A stretch of DNA of 5,539 nt from Planktothrix sp. UBA8402 (GTDB lineage: Bacteria; Cyanobacteriota; Cyanobacteriia; Cyanobacteriales; Microcoleaceae), in contig DMPJ01000286.1 of NCBI GenBank assembly GCA_003456035.1, forward strand, positions 1 through 5,539, read 5' to 3'. The translations under genes were made by a program, and so were the position numbers. The notes under the pieces are model-generated. The model saw only the letters and a program-made list of their open reading frames with translations. It had not been told where the DNA came from and ran no database searches. This document shows positions 4,554-5,539 of this stretch, in pieces. Numbering within the stretch: position 1 is the first letter of the stretch; each line of letters opens with the position of its first letter.

Positions 4554-5539
4554 ATGGCTATTAGTTTAAAAAGTCGATGGATTACTTTAATATTAACCAG
4601 CAGTTTTTTGATTTTTATTGGGGGATGTAATCGTAATACAACCCCGACAGAAACATCAGAAGCCGTAGCAGAAATTACCGCTACTCAACCCCCCAAACCT
4701 CAACCTTATACCAAAGAAGCGGAATTAATTGCTGTCGGTGATATTATGATGCACGGCGCTCAAATTAAATCCGGTTATAATCCCACCACAAAAACCTATA
4801 ATTATGATAATTTCTTTAAAGAAGTTAAAGGCATTTTATCTTCAGGAGATTGGGTAATTGGTAACTTAGAAACAACTTTAGCAGGCCCAGAAACAGGGTA
4901 TACAGGATATCCTTTATTTAACGCTCCAGATCCTTTAGCAGATGGGATTAAAAAAGCCGGATTTAATATTATTTCAACTACCAATAATCATTCTTTAGAT
5001 CGAGGAGAAAAAGGAGTTTTAAAAACCTTAGAAAATGTTCGAAAACGGGGTTTAATTTCGGTCGGGACGGCTGCCTCTGCTGAAGCAGCTAATCAAATAG
5101 CTATCGTTAAAAAAAATAATATTTCTATGGCAATTTTGGGTTATAGTTATGGAACTAATGGTATCCCAATTCCCCAAGGTAAAGATTATTTAGTCTCCTT
5201 AATAGAGCCTAAAAAAATTATCCAAGATATTACTAAAGCTCGGTCATCAGGAGTAGATATAGTGACTGTTATTTTACATTTTGGTTCAGAATATCAACGT
5301 CAACCGAATACAGAACAAAAAACCTTAGTTAAACAGTTAGTTAATGCCGGGGCTGATATTATTTTAGGTAGTCATCCCCATGTTGTGCAACCCTATCAAA
5401 TTTTTGAACAAACTGGGAAATTAGGAAAGCCGAAAAAAGCTGTTGTGATTTATTCTATGGGAAATTTTATTTCTAATCAACGGGAAAAATATCGAGATTT
5501 AGGGGTAATTTTTAAAGTTAATATTGTCAAACATTTCCC
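4554..5539 (+). CDS. CapA/PgsA-family lipoprotein (3' end outside window)
   Basis: An open frame of 328 codons runs off the right edge without a stop. The N-terminus is a lipoprotein signal: K6/R8, a hydrophobic stretch at 10-24 and lipobox I-G-G-C with Cys25. A Pro/Thr/Glu-rich linker follows to about residue 55. The rest is a CapA (poly-gamma-glutamate synthesis PgsA) metallophosphatase-like domain. Its motifs are GDIMMHG (62-68), GNLE (103-106), NNHSLDRG (144-151), HFGSEY (242-247, family H-W-G-x-E), GSHPHVVQP (272-280) and a later YSMGNFIS. It should be membrane-anchored and face the periplasm. CapA relatives take part in making or anchoring extracellular poly-glutamate or capsule, but many cyanobacterial members are uncharacterised and the substrate cannot be read here. 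The GAGGA ribosome site and lipobox fix the start. It is probably not part of the nitrate cluster. Confidence 0.88.
   Translation, partial: MAISLKSRWITLILTSSFLIFIGGCNRNTTPTETSEAVAEITATQPPKPQPYTKEAELIAVGDIMMHGAQIKSGYNPTTKTYNYDNFFKEVKGILSSGDWVIGNLETTLAGPETGYTGYPLFNAPDPLADGIKKAGFNIISTTNNHSLDRGEKGVLKTLENVRKRGLISVGTAASAEAANQIAIVKKNNISMAILGYSYGTNGIPIPQGKDYLVSLIEPKKIIQDITKARSSGVDIVTVILHFGSEYQRQPNTEQKTLVKQLVNAGADIILGSHPHVVQPYQIFEQTGKLGKPKKAVVIYSMGNFISNQREKYRDLGVIFKVNIVKHF

Noticed and set aside
4802..4984. Minus-strand open frame of 60 codons inside the capA-like gene
   Set aside because: The plus strand here encodes the CapA motifs GNLE and NNHSLDRG; the antisense frame has no support.

Overview
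The window looks cyanobacterial, probably a filamentous, AT-rich, Oscillatoriales-like species; the genus is a guess. The evidence is three HIP1 octamers GCGATCGC (411-418, 549-556, 3279-3286), several short tandem-repeat arrays of the STRR type in intergenic DNA, and a gene set specific to cyanobacterial nitrate assimilation.

Layout: (1) 1-49 is a heptamer array leading directly into 66-1241, a HEAT-repeat protein that I read as NirB, the partner protein of nitrite reductase. (2) 1242-1509 is a non-coding stretch with a dispersed-type palindrome, a GGAACACC-type array and a TTTACTG-type heptamer array that ends 5 bases before the next start codon. (3) 1510-2514 is a LysR regulator that I recognise as NtcB. 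(4) 2561-3667 is an anthranilate-phosphoribosyltransferase-like protein that has lost the TrpD signature motifs and matches CnaT. (5) 3728-4309 is MobA, the molybdenum cofactor guanylyltransferase. (6) 4310-4553 is non-coding and carries a hairpin resembling the right end of an IS200/IS605 element. (7) 4554 to the window edge is the start of a CapA/PgsA-type lipoprotein, cut off at its 3' side.

Together nirB-ntcB-cnaT-mobA form an accessory block for nitrate assimilation. NtcB activates the nitrate operon, CnaT is also required for its expression by an unknown mechanism, NirB supports nitrite reductase activity, and MobA completes the Mo-bis-MGD cofactor that nitrate reductase NarB needs. The structural genes (nirA, transporter, narB) are not in the window. 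By comparison with other cyanobacteria, nirA may lie upstream of position 1. The capA-like gene looks like a separate unit: it has its own ribosome binding site, which the other four genes lack, and lies beyond the repeat-bearing spacer.

The system is not wholly new. The least explained parts are the CnaT enzyme with its altered active-site motifs, the stacking of three different short-repeat arrays in front of nirB and ntcB, and the solitary transposon-end hairpin.
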